A stretch of 64,000 bases of DNA, from NCBI GenBank assembly GCA_034189065.1, contig JAXHVQ010000009.1:1-64000 (forward strand), written 5' to 3'. Below the pieces are notes generated by a model. That model did not search any database, was not told where the DNA came from, and saw nothing but the letters and a program-made list of their open reading frames with translations. The DNA comes from FACHB-1406 sp034189065. Its GTDB lineage: Bacteria > Cyanobacteriota > Cyanobacteriia > Cyanobacteriales > Spirulinaceae. Every line of letters starts with the position of its first letter. Within the stretch, counting starts at the first letter, position 1. Both the position numbers and the translations under genes were made by a program. Positions 42,744 through 51,070 of the stretch are shown one piece after another.

Positions 42744-42854
42744 TATAGCACCTAAGCCATCAGCTATCAGCCCTCAGCCATCAGCGAACAGATTGCTATT
42801 TCTAGCTTTGGTGCTGTTGGAAATGTCAATCGCGTGCTCTACGTAGTGCTATAT
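42743..42854. repeat. 112-bp MITE-like element ending at the export gene stop
   Basis: Perfect 9-bp terminal inverted repeat ATATAGCAC / GTGCTATAT. Inside are GCCATCA/GCTATCA heptamers. Its first base is the last base of the TAA stop of the SLBB gene. Confidence 0.7.
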
Positions 42855-42926
42855 GGAATCCAAATTTAGCTAATCGCGGGGAAGCCCCGCTTTGTACCGA
42901 TAGGTCAAAGTCGTATGGGAGGAGCG

Positions 42927-42959
42927 GTCAATTGAGGGATTCGATGTCCCTCAATTGAC
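42927..42959. repeat. Inverted repeat, 13-bp arms
   Basis: GTCAATTGAGGGA, loop TTCGATG, TCCCTCAATTGAC. It lies between the MITE and the TnpB element, after another hairpin (GCGGGG, AAG, CCCCGC near 42876). Confidence 0.75.
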
Positions 42960-43013
42960 AAACTATCTTTTTATTCGCTACACTATCTTATAGTAAATTC
43001 AATTTACTATAAG

Positions 43014-44252
43014 ATGTTACGAGTTGTCAAAGTAAGATTGTACCCAAATACAGAACAGCAACAGTTACTAACGCAAAGTTTTGGTAATTGTCGCTGGCTG
43101 TATAACTACTGTCTTAACTTGATGAACCAAACATACATAGATACAGGGAAAGGTTTGTCAGGGTATGAAGTTAAAAAACTAATACCTCAACTTAAAAAAG
43201 AATATGAATGGTTAAAACTGACCTATTCTCAATGCTTACAAAAGGTTTGTCTCAATCTGGGAGTTGCTTTCAATAACTTCTTTGAACGTAGAGCAAAATA
43301 CCCTAGATTTAAGTCAAAATATGGTAAACAGTCAATACAATATCCTCAAAACGTCAAGATACTAGGTAGCAGTTTAAATTTTCCAAAAATAGGAGAAGTT
43401 AAAGCAGTTATCCATAGACCTATTGAGGGTAAAATTAAGACTGTTACAGTATCAAAGAATTGTTGTGACCAATATTTTGCTGCTGTACTGTTTGATGATG
43501 GAACCCCCCTACCTTTGGCATCCCCCCTAGTAGGGGAGACGGGGGGCAATAATAAAGCAGTAGGAATTGATGTAGGCTTAAGCCATTTTGCTATTAGTAG
43601 CGATGGTTCTAAGTTTGATAATCCTAGATTTTTCAACAAACACGAAAAGAACTTAAAGGTTAAACAGCAACGACTAAGCAGAAAACAAAAAGGTTCAAGT
43701 AACCGTAATAAAGCTAGAAAGAAAGTTGCTAAAGTTCATCGTAAGATAACAAACTGTCGTGAAGATTTTCTACACAAACTATCGCGTAGGATAGTTGACG
43801 AAAACCAAGTCATAGTGACTGAGAATCTAAACGTTAAGGGCATGATGAAGAACCATTGTCTAGCCAAAGCAATTGGTCAAGTTGGATGGGGAATGTTCAT
43901 GACTATGCTTAAGTACAAAGCAGAAAATGAAGGCAAGATTTATCAAGAAGTTGATAGATTCTTTCCTAGTTCTAAGACTTGTCATGTTTGCTTAAATCAA
44001 GTTGGTAACTTACCTCTTGATATCAGATATTGGACTTGTGAAAATTGCCAAACTAAACACGACAGAGATGTTAACGCCGCAATTAATCTCAGAGATGAGG
44101 GACTACGAATTTTGACGGGGCGTATAAACCCTGGAGGAGACCTCCAGGAACAGCCCCTCACCTGTGGAACGCGGGACAAAGCCTATCGTCAGACTGTAAG
44201 TCGCAGTAATAGAGGACGTAAGAAATCTACTACTACGCTTGTCTCTGGGTAG
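43014..44252 (+). CDS. tnpB: TnpB (IS605 OrfB) RNA-guided nuclease, intact, with extra loop
   Basis: 412 aa. HTH region LRVVKVRLYPNTEQQQLL, RuvC residues D186 (GIDVGLS), E270 (VTENLNV) and D352 (DRDVNAAI), and zinc ribbon CHVC/CENC (about 323-345). All catalytic acids present. Unusual: between the beta-barrel part and RuvC there is an inserted loop of about 15 residues (TPLPLASPLVGETGG) coded by a GC-rich inverted repeat (43503-43548). Only distantly similar to the TnpB at 9870-11123 outside the motifs, although the right ends match. The ATG sits in the left-end hairpin, which might dampen translation. Confidence 0.93.
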   Translation: MLRVVKVRLYPNTEQQQLLTQSFGNCRWLYNYCLNLMNQTYIDTGKGLSGYEVKKLIPQLKKEYEWLKLTYSQCLQKVCLNLGVAFNNFFERRAKYPRFKSKYGKQSIQYPQNVKILGSSLNFPKIGEVKAVIHRPIEGKIKTVTVSKNCCDQYFAAVLFDDGTPLPLASPLVGETGGNNKAVGIDVGLSHFAISSDGSKFDNPRFFNKHEKNLKVKQQRLSRKQKGSSNRNKARKKVAKVHRKITNCREDFLHKLSRRIVDENQVIVTENLNVKGMMKNHCLAKAIGQVGWGMFMTMLKYKAENEGKIYQEVDRFFPSSKTCHVCLNQVGNLPLDIRYWTCENCQTKHDRDVNAAINLRDEGLRILTGRINPGGDLQEQPLTCGTRDKAYRQTVSRSNRGRKKSTTTLVSG

Positions 44253-44294
44253 GAAGCCCGCGCTGTATGTTTACATCAGCGTCGGGTAGTTCAC
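44253..44294 (+). ncRNA. Predicted 3-prime end of TnpB reRNA / element right end
   Basis: Hairpin block starting right after the tnpB stop, same primary motif as at 9848-9891. Predicted guide is the next bases, 44295-44314. Inferred from position and conservation. Confidence 0.5.
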
Positions 44295-44395
44295 TTCGCA
44301 ATGAACAATTAATTATTAATTATTAATTGGTGTAGTACCAATACATCAAAGTGAGATAATTGTCAACTGTTAATTCCCAATTTATCAAAAATTTT

Positions 44396-44419
44396 GCCCC
44401 GAAAAAGTGAAATCGGGGC
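44396..44419 (-). terminator. Terminator of the 92-aa gene
   Basis: GCCCCGA, loop, TCGGGGC; on the minus strand followed by AAAATTTTT. 11 bp past the stop at 44430. Confidence 0.7.
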
Positions 44420-44429
44420 AACCCAAAAC

Positions 44430-44708
44430 TTAACAACTCGAGCGCAGATGTTGTAACTCTGGGTCTAAAGCATTCTGTACTTTTCCTACTGCCTCGAGAA
44501 TATCGAGTAACTCTTCTTGCATATATTTAAGGACATAATCGTAGGGAATTTCGTGGGCAATGTGGATAAACTTAGTTTGTTCGTACAAGACGGCGCTGTG
44601 AAGGACACACGCAAACGAGTGCATTGCCAACAGTCGAGTGGAACATTCAGAAAGTTGTTGGTGGAGGGGAACCGAAGCGTTTTCGGGATTATTCGGTAAA
44701 ATGGACAT
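44430..44708 (-). CDS. Small cytosolic protein, unknown function
   Basis: 92 aa, helical (LHQQLSECSTRLLAMHSFACVLHSAVLYEQTKFIHIAHEI, then YVLKYMQEELLDILEAVGKVQNAL), ending RSSC. No TM or known motif. An own terminator supports a real gene. Confidence 0.65.
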   Translation of the reverse strand: MSILPNNPENASVPLHQQLSECSTRLLAMHSFACVLHSAVLYEQTKFIHIAHEIPYDYVLKYMQEELLDILEAVGKVQNALDPELQHLRSSC

Positions 44709-45157
44709 CGTTACTCCTGACTTGTTGAGTAGAAATTAACAGTGAGGGGTTTCCCCCAGAGAAGGCGATTTGGCTTGGTCGGCACGTCGCCTTCTCTTGC
44801 TTTAATATAATATGCTTTATTCAAAAATGCAACAAAGATAAATGTTTTATTTTTGTTAAGAGCAAGATAAGTGACGGGGTGATATCAATTCCTCAAACTT
44901 CGACTACAGATGCCGGTAAGGGATGCAGGGGATGCAGGGGATGCAGGGGACACTCATTGACGTATAGTCAGAATTTATAGAATTGGTATGACGAGGAGAT
45001 GGAGAGATAGAGAGATGGAGAGATACCGGAGACAGGGGGGTAAAAATTGATGTGTAGTCAGAATGCGCGAGAATTACAGGCACATTGGAAAATAGCGGCA
45101 TTGAGTAGTAATTTGGAAGACAGATCGATTGTTTTTCCTCGCTGGGGATTCTAAAAT
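44709..45157. other. Spacer with short tandem repeats
   Basis: 449 bp. GGGGATGCA-type nonamer repeat at about 44922-44950 and GGAGAGATA-type repeat at about 44996-45027. A 22-bp imperfect copy pair (GTATAGTCAGAAT and GTGTAGTCAGAAT at about 44961 and 45052) flanks the second repeat. No gene seen. Confidence 0.7.
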
Positions 45158-45559
45158 ATGCCAGATATCGTCGATATTGCCGTAAGTGCGGGTTCGTTCC
45201 AAACGTTAGTAACAGCCGTTCAGGTTGCCGATTTAGTCGATGCGCTGAAAAGTCCCGGTCCTTTTACCGTGTTTGCCCCCAATGACGATGCCTTTGCCAA
45301 ATTACCGCCGGGAACCGTAGAATCGTTGGTGAAATCGCCCCCCCAACTGGGGCGGATTTTAACGTATCATGTGGTCGCAGGTAAGTTGATGAAGGCGGAT
45401 TTGGAAAAGTTGGGATCGGTAACTTCCCTAGAAGGCGCGCCAATTCCCATTGACTGTTCCGATGGATTTGAGGTAAAAAATTCGACCGTAATTGCTGCTG
45501 ATATTGAGGCAGATAATGGCGTGATTCACGTTATTGATAACGTTATTTTAATGGGTTAG
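45158..45559 (+). CDS. Fasciclin (FAS1) domain protein
   Basis: 133 aa, a single FAS1 domain with no signal peptide. FAS1 marks: FQTLVTAVQVADLVDALKSPGPFTVFAPNDDAFAKLP (H1 motif, about 13-49), TYHVVAGKL (about 69-77, YH motif) and NGVIHVIDNVIL (about 119-130). Usually involved in adhesion; the lack of a visible signal peptide is common for the short cyanobacterial form. Stand-alone. Confidence 0.92.
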   Translation: MPDIVDIAVSAGSFQTLVTAVQVADLVDALKSPGPFTVFAPNDDAFAKLPPGTVESLVKSPPQLGRILTYHVVAGKLMKADLEKLGSVTSLEGAPIPIDCSDGFEVKNSTVIAADIEADNGVIHVIDNVILMG

Positions 45560-45651
45560 TTTTCTGACCACTGCAGTTAACAGATGGACTTAAGGGTTGG
45601 AAACGTAAAATTGTACCTAAAGAGAGAACAACGGACGGGTTGAGAACTGGA

Positions 45652-45721
45652 AATGACCAATGACCAATGACCAACGACCAATGACTAATGATTAATGACC
45701 AATGACCAATGACCAATGACC
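45652..45721. repeat. Heptamer array (ATGACCA)n supplying the hydrolase start
   Basis: About nine heptamers; the last gives the ATG of the alpha/beta hydrolase at 45716. The leader before it (GGGTTGAGAACTGGAAA, 45635-45651) repeats the leader of the usp array at 7903-7919. Confidence 0.85.
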
Positions 45722-46585
45722 AAAATATCTGTACTTGAAGGCTCCTGGAAACACGAATTGATTGCCACCAATGGCGTGCAATTGCACTATGTGACACAGG
45801 GAGAAGGTCCCTTGATGTTACTGTTGCACGGCTTCCCGGAGTTTTGGTACTCTTGGCGGCATCAAATCCCCGAATTTGCCGTCGATTATAAAGTCGTAGC
45901 GCTGGATTTGCGGGGATATAATGAAAGCGAAAAACCGAAGAATGTTGAAGCGTATCGAATGCAAGAATTGATTCGAGATGTGGAAGGCGTTATCGTAGGT
46001 TTGGGTTATGAAAGTTGCGTGTTAGTGGGACACGATTGGGGGGGCGCGATCGCGTGGAGTTTTGCCTACGAACATCCGCAGCGAGTCGATAAATTAATCG
46101 TAATGAATCTTCCCCATCCCGCCCTTTTGAGCGAAGGATTGTGGAAACATCCCCAACAGTTGTTGCGGAGTTGGTATATTTTCTTGTTTCAACTCCCTTT
46201 GCTTCCCGAATGGATTTTACAATGGAATGATTACGACGCGATCGCGGCCACTTTTGAAAAAATGGCGGTTGACAAAACTGCGTTTACGACTGCCGATCTC
46301 GATGCGTTTAAAAGTGCCGCCGCTAAACCGGATGCAATAACAGCAATGATGAATTACTATCGCAATGTTTTTCAGGGCTTAATGCAGCCGCGATCGTGGA
46401 GGATTTTGGAGGTACCGACGCTGATGATTTGGGGAGAGGAAGATGCGGCTTTGGGAAAAGAGTTGACCTATGGGACGGAGGCTTATGTACGCGATTTTCA
46501 GATTCGCTATATTCCAAATTGCAGTCATTGGGTGCAACAAGAACAGCCCCAATTAGTGAATCAATATATGCGAGAATTTATATAA
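45716..46585 (+). CDS. Alpha/beta hydrolase, epoxide hydrolase-like
   Basis: 289 aa. Oxyanion region LLHGFPEFWYSWRHQIPEF (about 37-55, HGFPE typical of epoxide hydrolases and haloacid/haloalkane relatives), nucleophile Asp in VGHDWGGAIAW (about D106), a cap domain (about 135-210) with Tyr residues that could protonate the epoxide (SWYIF), acid in WGEEDAALG (about 243) and His in NCSHWVQQEQP (about 271). An Asp nucleophile argues for epoxide hydrolase or dehalogenase chemistry, not an esterase. Substrate unknown. The start codon is part of the heptamer array. Confidence 0.87.
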   Translation: MTKISVLEGSWKHELIATNGVQLHYVTQGEGPLMLLLHGFPEFWYSWRHQIPEFAVDYKVVALDLRGYNESEKPKNVEAYRMQELIRDVEGVIVGLGYESCVLVGHDWGGAIAWSFAYEHPQRVDKLIVMNLPHPALLSEGLWKHPQQLLRSWYIFLFQLPLLPEWILQWNDYDAIAATFEKMAVDKTAFTTADLDAFKSAAAKPDAITAMMNYYRNVFQGLMQPRSWRILEVPTLMIWGEEDAALGKELTYGTEAYVRDFQIRYIPNCSHWVQQEQPQLVNQYMREFI

Positions 46586-46639
46586 AAGGCAGAAGGCAAG
46601 GGGTAAAATTAGGTTTTAGGTTTTGGGTTGGGATGCCGT

Positions 46640-46708
46640 TAATGACCAATGACCTGTAAGGGCGGGGTAACCCCGCCCCTACCAATGACAAATGACAAAT
46701 AACAAATG
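46640..46708. repeat. Heptamer array with inserted GC hairpin, supplying the folC start
   Basis: ATGACCA heptamers, then a hairpin (GGGCGGGG, TAA, CCCCGCCC at about 46661-46678), then CAAATGA heptamers; the last gives the folC ATG 46706. A similar hairpin in a heptamer array lies at 61245-61275. Confidence 0.8.
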
Positions 46709-48007
46709 ACCCAATCGAATATCGACGCAATTCTTAAACCCTTTCAACGATTTGGCGTTCACTTAGGTTTGAAACGCATTAAGCACCTCTTAGAACGTCT
46801 GGGAAATCCTCATACTAAAGTGCCGATCGCTCACGTCGCAGGAAGTAATGGGAAAGGGTCTGTTTGCACCTACGTTTCTTCGGTATTAGCCACAGCGGGA
46901 TATCGAGTCGGACGTTATACCTCTCCTCATTTAGTAGATTGGACAGAACGAATTTGCATTAACAATAAGCCGATTTCAGAAAATGCTTTGGAAGAGGTTT
47001 TGTTACAGGTTCAAAATGCCGTCGATCCGGGAGAAGAAAGCCCAACTCAATTTGAAATAATTACAGCAGCCGCTTGGTTATATTTTGCTCGAGGTAACGT
47101 CGATATTGCCGTCATTGAAGTCGGTTTGGGAGGACGGTTGGATGCGACAAATGTTTGCGATACCCCTCTGGTAACAGCGATTGTTTCCATTAGTCGCGAA
47201 CATTGGCAAAGGTTAGGACCGACAGTAGCAGATATTGCAGGGGAAAAGGCAGGAATTTTAAAGGAGAATTGTCCGGTGGTTGTGGGGAAATTGCCGCCGG
47301 AAGCGGAAACGGTTGTCAAGTCTAAAATTGCCGCACTGAATTGTCCGGCAGTTTGGGCGAACCCCGCGCAAAAAATAGGAGAAAATCAAGGGAGGTTTGT
47401 GCCGCCAGATACAGAAAAGTTTGAGTTTAACTCGATGGAATACTCTCTCTCTTTGTTAGGCGATATTCAGTTGATGAACTCCGCGATCGCGATCGCCATT
47501 GTCCAGATTCTTCGCCACCAAGGTTGGACAATTCCCAACGCAGCCATTAGCGACGGTATAGCGAAGGCCCAATGGTTAGGAAGATTGCAGTGGATTCAGT
47601 GGGAAGATCGATATATTTTATTAGACGGGGCGCACAATCCCGAAGCCGCTCGAGGATTGCGTCAATATACTGACCAGTTGCGAAAAAATAGTTCGGGGAA
47701 TAAGAGTGAAATTACGTGGGTAATGGGAATTTTGGCGACTAAAGATTGGGCTGATATTTTTGCAGAATTGCTGCAACCCGGCGATCGCTTGTACCTCGTT
47801 CCCATTCCCGACCATCAATCAGCACTTCCCGAAGAATTAGCCGCGATCGCGCGATCGACCTGCCCCCAACTCAACGACTGTCAAACCTTCTGCGATCTTT
47901 TCGATGCCTTACAGCGTGCCAGTTCCAGCGACTCCCTCATCGTTTTATGCGGTTCCCTTTATCTCGTCGGTTACTTTCTCAAACAAATTGGGAACTTTAC
48001 TCATTGA
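46706..48007 (+). CDS. folC: Folylpolyglutamate synthase / dihydrofolate synthase
   Basis: 433 aa. Adds L-glutamate to dihydropteroate and to folates, ATP-dependent Mur-ligase fold. P-loop VAGSNGKGSVCTYVSSVL (about 46-63), TSPHLVDWTERICIN (about 71-85, the omega loop), EVGLGGRLDATNV (about 139-151), and the C-terminal LLDGAHNPEAARGL (about 306-319, including the His that binds Mg/ATP). Full length. Convergent with infC. Confidence 0.95.
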   Translation: MTQSNIDAILKPFQRFGVHLGLKRIKHLLERLGNPHTKVPIAHVAGSNGKGSVCTYVSSVLATAGYRVGRYTSPHLVDWTERICINNKPISENALEEVLLQVQNAVDPGEESPTQFEIITAAAWLYFARGNVDIAVIEVGLGGRLDATNVCDTPLVTAIVSISREHWQRLGPTVADIAGEKAGILKENCPVVVGKLPPEAETVVKSKIAALNCPAVWANPAQKIGENQGRFVPPDTEKFEFNSMEYSLSLLGDIQLMNSAIAIAIVQILRHQGWTIPNAAISDGIAKAQWLGRLQWIQWEDRYILLDGAHNPEAARGLRQYTDQLRKNSSGNKSEITWVMGILATKDWADIFAELLQPGDRLYLVPIPDHQSALPEELAAIARSTCPQLNDCQTFCDLFDALQRASSSDSLIVLCGSLYLVGYFLKQIGNFTH

Positions 48008-48036
48008 CGGTGAAAAATTATGCTTCTCACTTCAAA

Positions 48037-48068
48037 AAAGGGAAAAGCAAAAACCTACCTTTCCCTTT
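48037..48068 (-). terminator. Probable terminator between folC and infC
   Basis: AAAGGGAAA and TTTCCCTTT with a 14-base loop. On the minus strand the stem ends in a run of T, suiting infC; its use for folC on the plus strand is less clear. Confidence 0.5.
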
Positions 48069-48092
48069 CTCTGTTATTTATTGTAGTTAAGC

Positions 48093-48578
48093 TTAGGCCG
48101 GAGCGAGTTGAACGATGAGCGCTCGCCGGTCGAAGGACTGAACCTTACCCGCTTGTGCGAGATCGTCAACAATGCGATTGAGGAGTTCTGTTGCCCGATC
48201 GCGATGTTGATGTTCTCGTCCTCGCAGACGAACTTGAAACTTTACTAAATTGCCCTTATTTAACCACTCCGTCGCCCTCTGAATGCGGATTCCATAATCC
48301 GATTCATCGACATTTGGGCGGAGCTTAACTTCTTTAACTGTCGTTTTTGTAGTCTGTTTCTGACGTTTCTTTTGTTTATATTGATGCTTCCCGTAGTCCA
48401 TAATGCGAGCGACGGGGGCATCTTCGCCTTGGGAGACGACGACAAGATCGAGTCCTACGCTTTGGGCGAGTTCTAAAGCCTCCCGAGTGTCGATTAAACC
48501 TCGGTTGTTTTGCTCGTTGTCGATCAACAGGACGCGATCGGATTTAATATGGCGGTTGACAAGTTGTTTTGTAGCGAT
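48093..48578 (-). CDS. infC: Translation initiation factor IF-3, predicted AUC start
   Basis: 161 aa if started at ATC 48578. Binds the 30S subunit, checks the start codon and prevents subunit joining. IF3-N: NRHIKSDRVLLIDNEQNNRGLIDTREALELAQSVGLDLVVVSQ (9-51), linker KQKKRQKQTTKT, IF3-C: VKEVKLRPNVDESDYGIRIQRATEWLNKGNLVKFQVRLRGRE (about 83-124). The first ATG/GTG/TTG in frame (TTG 48527) would cut away the conserved NRHIKSDRVL segment. Upstream of ATC there is GGAGG at 8 bp spacing, and an in-frame TAG follows 15 bp before it. In E. coli infC starts with AUU and IF-3 represses such starts, so an AUC start fits the same autoregulation. Confidence 0.88.
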   Translation of the reverse strand: MATKQLVNRHIKSDRVLLIDNEQNNRGLIDTREALELAQSVGLDLVVVSQGEDAPVARIMDYGKHQYKQKKRQKQTTKTTVKEVKLRPNVDESDYGIRIQRATEWLNKGNLVKFQVRLRGREHQHRDRATELLNRIVDDLAQAGKVQSFDRRALIVQLAPA

Positions 48579-49349
48579 AGCGCTTTCCTCCTAAACTCAG
48601 TAGTCAATGTTTGCTGATACCATCAGGATAGCGCACCAATCCCTTAACAAACCACTCCCTCGCGCTGCCAATTGCCCCAAAAGCGCGCGTATTTGAGAAT
48701 ATATCTGTAGACTGACCGCCCAAACTCGGTTTTTGGCAAAACTAAAGTCATTCTCTCCCATTCCCTTGTCGCCTACAGCGCTCTGAATTTTAACTTTTTT
48801 GACATTTTCTTAATTTTCTTGATTTTTCCTCCATTCAGCCTTGGCAGCGCTGTCGAACCGAAGCAAAGTGCGTGCAAACCCCAACGAAATTAAAGCGCGA
48901 TCGCGCAAGTTAGACGCTTTGTCCGCACCCTCCCAGCGATCTCCCTCAACCCAAAATTGCTCCCGAAAATATCGACCGGATTATTGCTACTCGGGTTAAT
49001 CGTAAAAATACTTGCAATTTCTCTCTTTATCAAAAAAAATACAAAAACTTAGTACCTTATCGCCATCTATCTGCCTATAATTACTTATGAAAACAAAATT
49101 CCGTATTCAAAAAAATCAATAAGCCATTTTCTTGTATATATTCCCTAACCGTACCAACTTTTCTCTTCCGGCTTCTCTGCCCAAAAACAGTAAATAATTG
49201 AGTCATCAGTCATTAATCATGAGTCACGAATAATTCACGCACTCAACGGATCATTTGGATAAAGTAAAGAACCTTGCTATTTCAAGAACCTCGCCCATTC
49301 ACGCACTCAACGAATCATGAACGACTAACAAATAAATGACGAATGACGA
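48579..49349. other. Long spacer upstream of infC
   Basis: 771 bp, AT-rich in the middle. I see no coding sequence. A 22-bp imperfect direct repeat (ATTCACGCACTCAACG, then GATCAT or AATCAT) is at 49233-49254 and 49297-49318, and GACGAAT heptamers end at the next gene's ATG. The infC promoter should be in the first part. Confidence 0.6.
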
Positions 49350-50876
49350 ATGAAAAATATACCCGCTAAATTACCGCCTGTGAAAACGAAACCTCGTTCC
49401 AAAACCAATCTCTTATTTGAACGCTTTATGGCAACGCTGACAGTTGTCAACTATCTGTTAGTGCTATTCGACTTAACTTATATTCCTTTGCGCGACTTTT
49501 GGCTGCAAGGACGAGCTCAGTTCTTCGTCAAACTGGGAACCTTTGAGCGCGAATTTCCCGACGAGCCCATTGTCTTACCCCGTCCTCCCTTCACTATGTG
49601 GTACGACTGGGTAAAGGGAATCGAACCCCACCGAGATACTGCTGCTTATTTAAAACAAGTCAATGAACTCGATAGCGAAATTGCTGGAACTCAACTCCAA
49701 TCGCCAGAAATCCAAGCTATTTTAGCCAATTTGCGCAGTAGAAGCGATGAAATGATTGAGACTAATCCCTTCCAAATTGCCAATAAAACAGGAACATTGG
49801 AAAAAATCAAAAATAGAATGCGCAGGCACGTTTTTGGGGACGAGGATACTTCCTCGAAAGAAGCATTTCGTCAATTTTGGAGTTTAGAAAACTTAAATAG
49901 CGGTCGCTACCAACAAGAGTTAGACTTTTTCGACCAAGAAATTCGACCCCTCATCGCTACGAATTATTACCGTCCAGTGGGGGAAAATGGCGAACCCGTC
50001 GATAATTTCGGTTTGCTCGACTCTCCCTTTTTCTTGATTTTTGCCTTAGAGTTTGTGGCACGGACATGGGCAATCAGTCGCCGCCATACGGGAGTCAGTT
50101 GGTTCGATGCGATGACTTGGCGCTGGTACGATATTTTCTTACTGTTGCCGGTTTTGCGCTGGCTGCGCATTATTCCCGTTGTCATTCGCTTGAACCAGGC
50201 GCGCTTAATCGATCTCCACAAAATTCAACGGCAAGCGAGTCAGGGGTTTGTAGCGGGAATTGCTGAGGATGTGACGGAGGTGGTGGTGGTGAATGTTCTC
50301 AACCAAGTGCAAGCTTCTATTCGCGAGGGCGAAATTGCTAAGTTGTTAGCGCAAGGAACTCAGAAAGCGTATATCGATCTTAACGATGTTAATGAAACGG
50401 CAGAAATTTTTAAGTTGTTGGTGAATACGCTGGTTTATCAAGTGATGCCAACGATTAAGCCCGACGTAGAGGCGCTGTTGCGTTACAGCATCGAAAAGGC
50501 TGTAGTACAAACTCCAGTGTATCAGAGCGCGAAGTTTGTTCCGGGTTTGGAGCAGTTGGAGCAAAATTTGACGAAGCAGTTGGTCGAGAATTTATACGAT
50601 GGGGTGCATGAGGTCTTGAAAGGGTTGACTCAAAGCGATCCTCAGTTTGACGCACTATTGCAACGCTTGACGGACAATTTAGTTAGTTCTTTGGGCTCGG
50701 AGGTGCAAGCGCAACAAAGTCTCAATCGCTTAGAATATTTGCTGACGGCGTTAATTGAGGAGGTGAAGGTCAATTACGTTCAGCGCCTATCCCAGGAGGA
50801 TGTCGAACAACTCCTCGATCAAACTCGCCGGTTGCGAGAAACGGCGCGATCGCAACCGCCTAAACTTCTGAGTTAG
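49350..50876 (+). CDS. Conserved-looking membrane protein of unknown function
   Basis: 508 aa. TM near the N-terminus (about 26-46, FMATLTVVNYLLVLFDLTYIP), a periplasmic or lumenal loop with long helices (about 60-215), TM about 225-245 (FFLIFALEFVARTWAIS), then a re-entrant or TM pair (about 258-285, YDIFLLLPVLRWLRIIPVVIRLNQARL) with Arg every third or fourth residue, somewhat like a voltage-sensor S4. The C-terminal half (about 290-500) is helical and soluble, with QASQGFVAGIAEDVTEVVVVNVLNQVQ. No channel pore motif was seen. I do not recognise a characterised family. Its ATG is the last unit of a GACGAAT heptamer array. Confidence 0.75.
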   Translation: MKNIPAKLPPVKTKPRSKTNLLFERFMATLTVVNYLLVLFDLTYIPLRDFWLQGRAQFFVKLGTFEREFPDEPIVLPRPPFTMWYDWVKGIEPHRDTAAYLKQVNELDSEIAGTQLQSPEIQAILANLRSRSDEMIETNPFQIANKTGTLEKIKNRMRRHVFGDEDTSSKEAFRQFWSLENLNSGRYQQELDFFDQEIRPLIATNYYRPVGENGEPVDNFGLLDSPFFLIFALEFVARTWAISRRHTGVSWFDAMTWRWYDIFLLLPVLRWLRIIPVVIRLNQARLIDLHKIQRQASQGFVAGIAEDVTEVVVVNVLNQVQASIREGEIAKLLAQGTQKAYIDLNDVNETAEIFKLLVNTLVYQVMPTIKPDVEALLRYSIEKAVVQTPVYQSAKFVPGLEQLEQNLTKQLVENLYDGVHEVLKGLTQSDPQFDALLQRLTDNLVSSLGSEVQAQQSLNRLEYLLTALIEEVKVNYVQRLSQEDVEQLLDQTRRLRETARSQPPKLLS

Positions 50877-51034
50877 TTATTTGTTATTAGTCATTGGTCA
50901 TTGGTTCTTTGTTGTTAGCGCTTAATATGAAATACAATTCCCCCCTGCATCCCCTGCATCCCCTGCATCCCCTGCATCCCCTGCTCCCCTGCTCATCACA
51001 ACACTATGCTATATTCAGCAGGCCTTATATAAAG
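50877..51034. repeat. Short repeats before the small RNA
   Basis: TAGTCATTGGTCATTGG heptamers (about 50889-50911), then CCCTGCATC nonamers, about five copies (50942-50986). Confidence 0.75.
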
Positions 51035-51064
51035 TTGTCACTCCCCTGGTCGAGGCGCTACAAT
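51035..51064 (+). promoter_or_regulatory. Predicted sigma-70 promoter of a small RNA
   Basis: TTGTCA at 51035-51040, 18-bp spacer, TACAAT at 51059-51064. Predicted start near 51071. A strong match and no gene in frame follows, so it should drive the RNA described next. Confidence 0.6.
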
Positions 51065-51070
51065 GAGCGG

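Larger units (their letters stand above)
42985..44294 (+). mobile_element. Second IS200/IS605-group element carrying only tnpB
   Basis: Left-end hairpin with 14-bp perfect arms (42985-42998 and 43002-43015) that overlaps the tnpB ATG at 43014. Right-end hairpin (GCCCGCGCTGTA with TCAGCGTCGGG) ends TTCAC at 44294, matching the element at 9848. No tnpA. Boundaries inferred. Confidence 0.72.

Noticed and set aside
42870..42890. Hairpin GCGGGG-AAG-CCCCGC as a terminator of the export gene
   Set aside because: No T-run on either strand and it lies beyond the MITE; more likely repeat debris.
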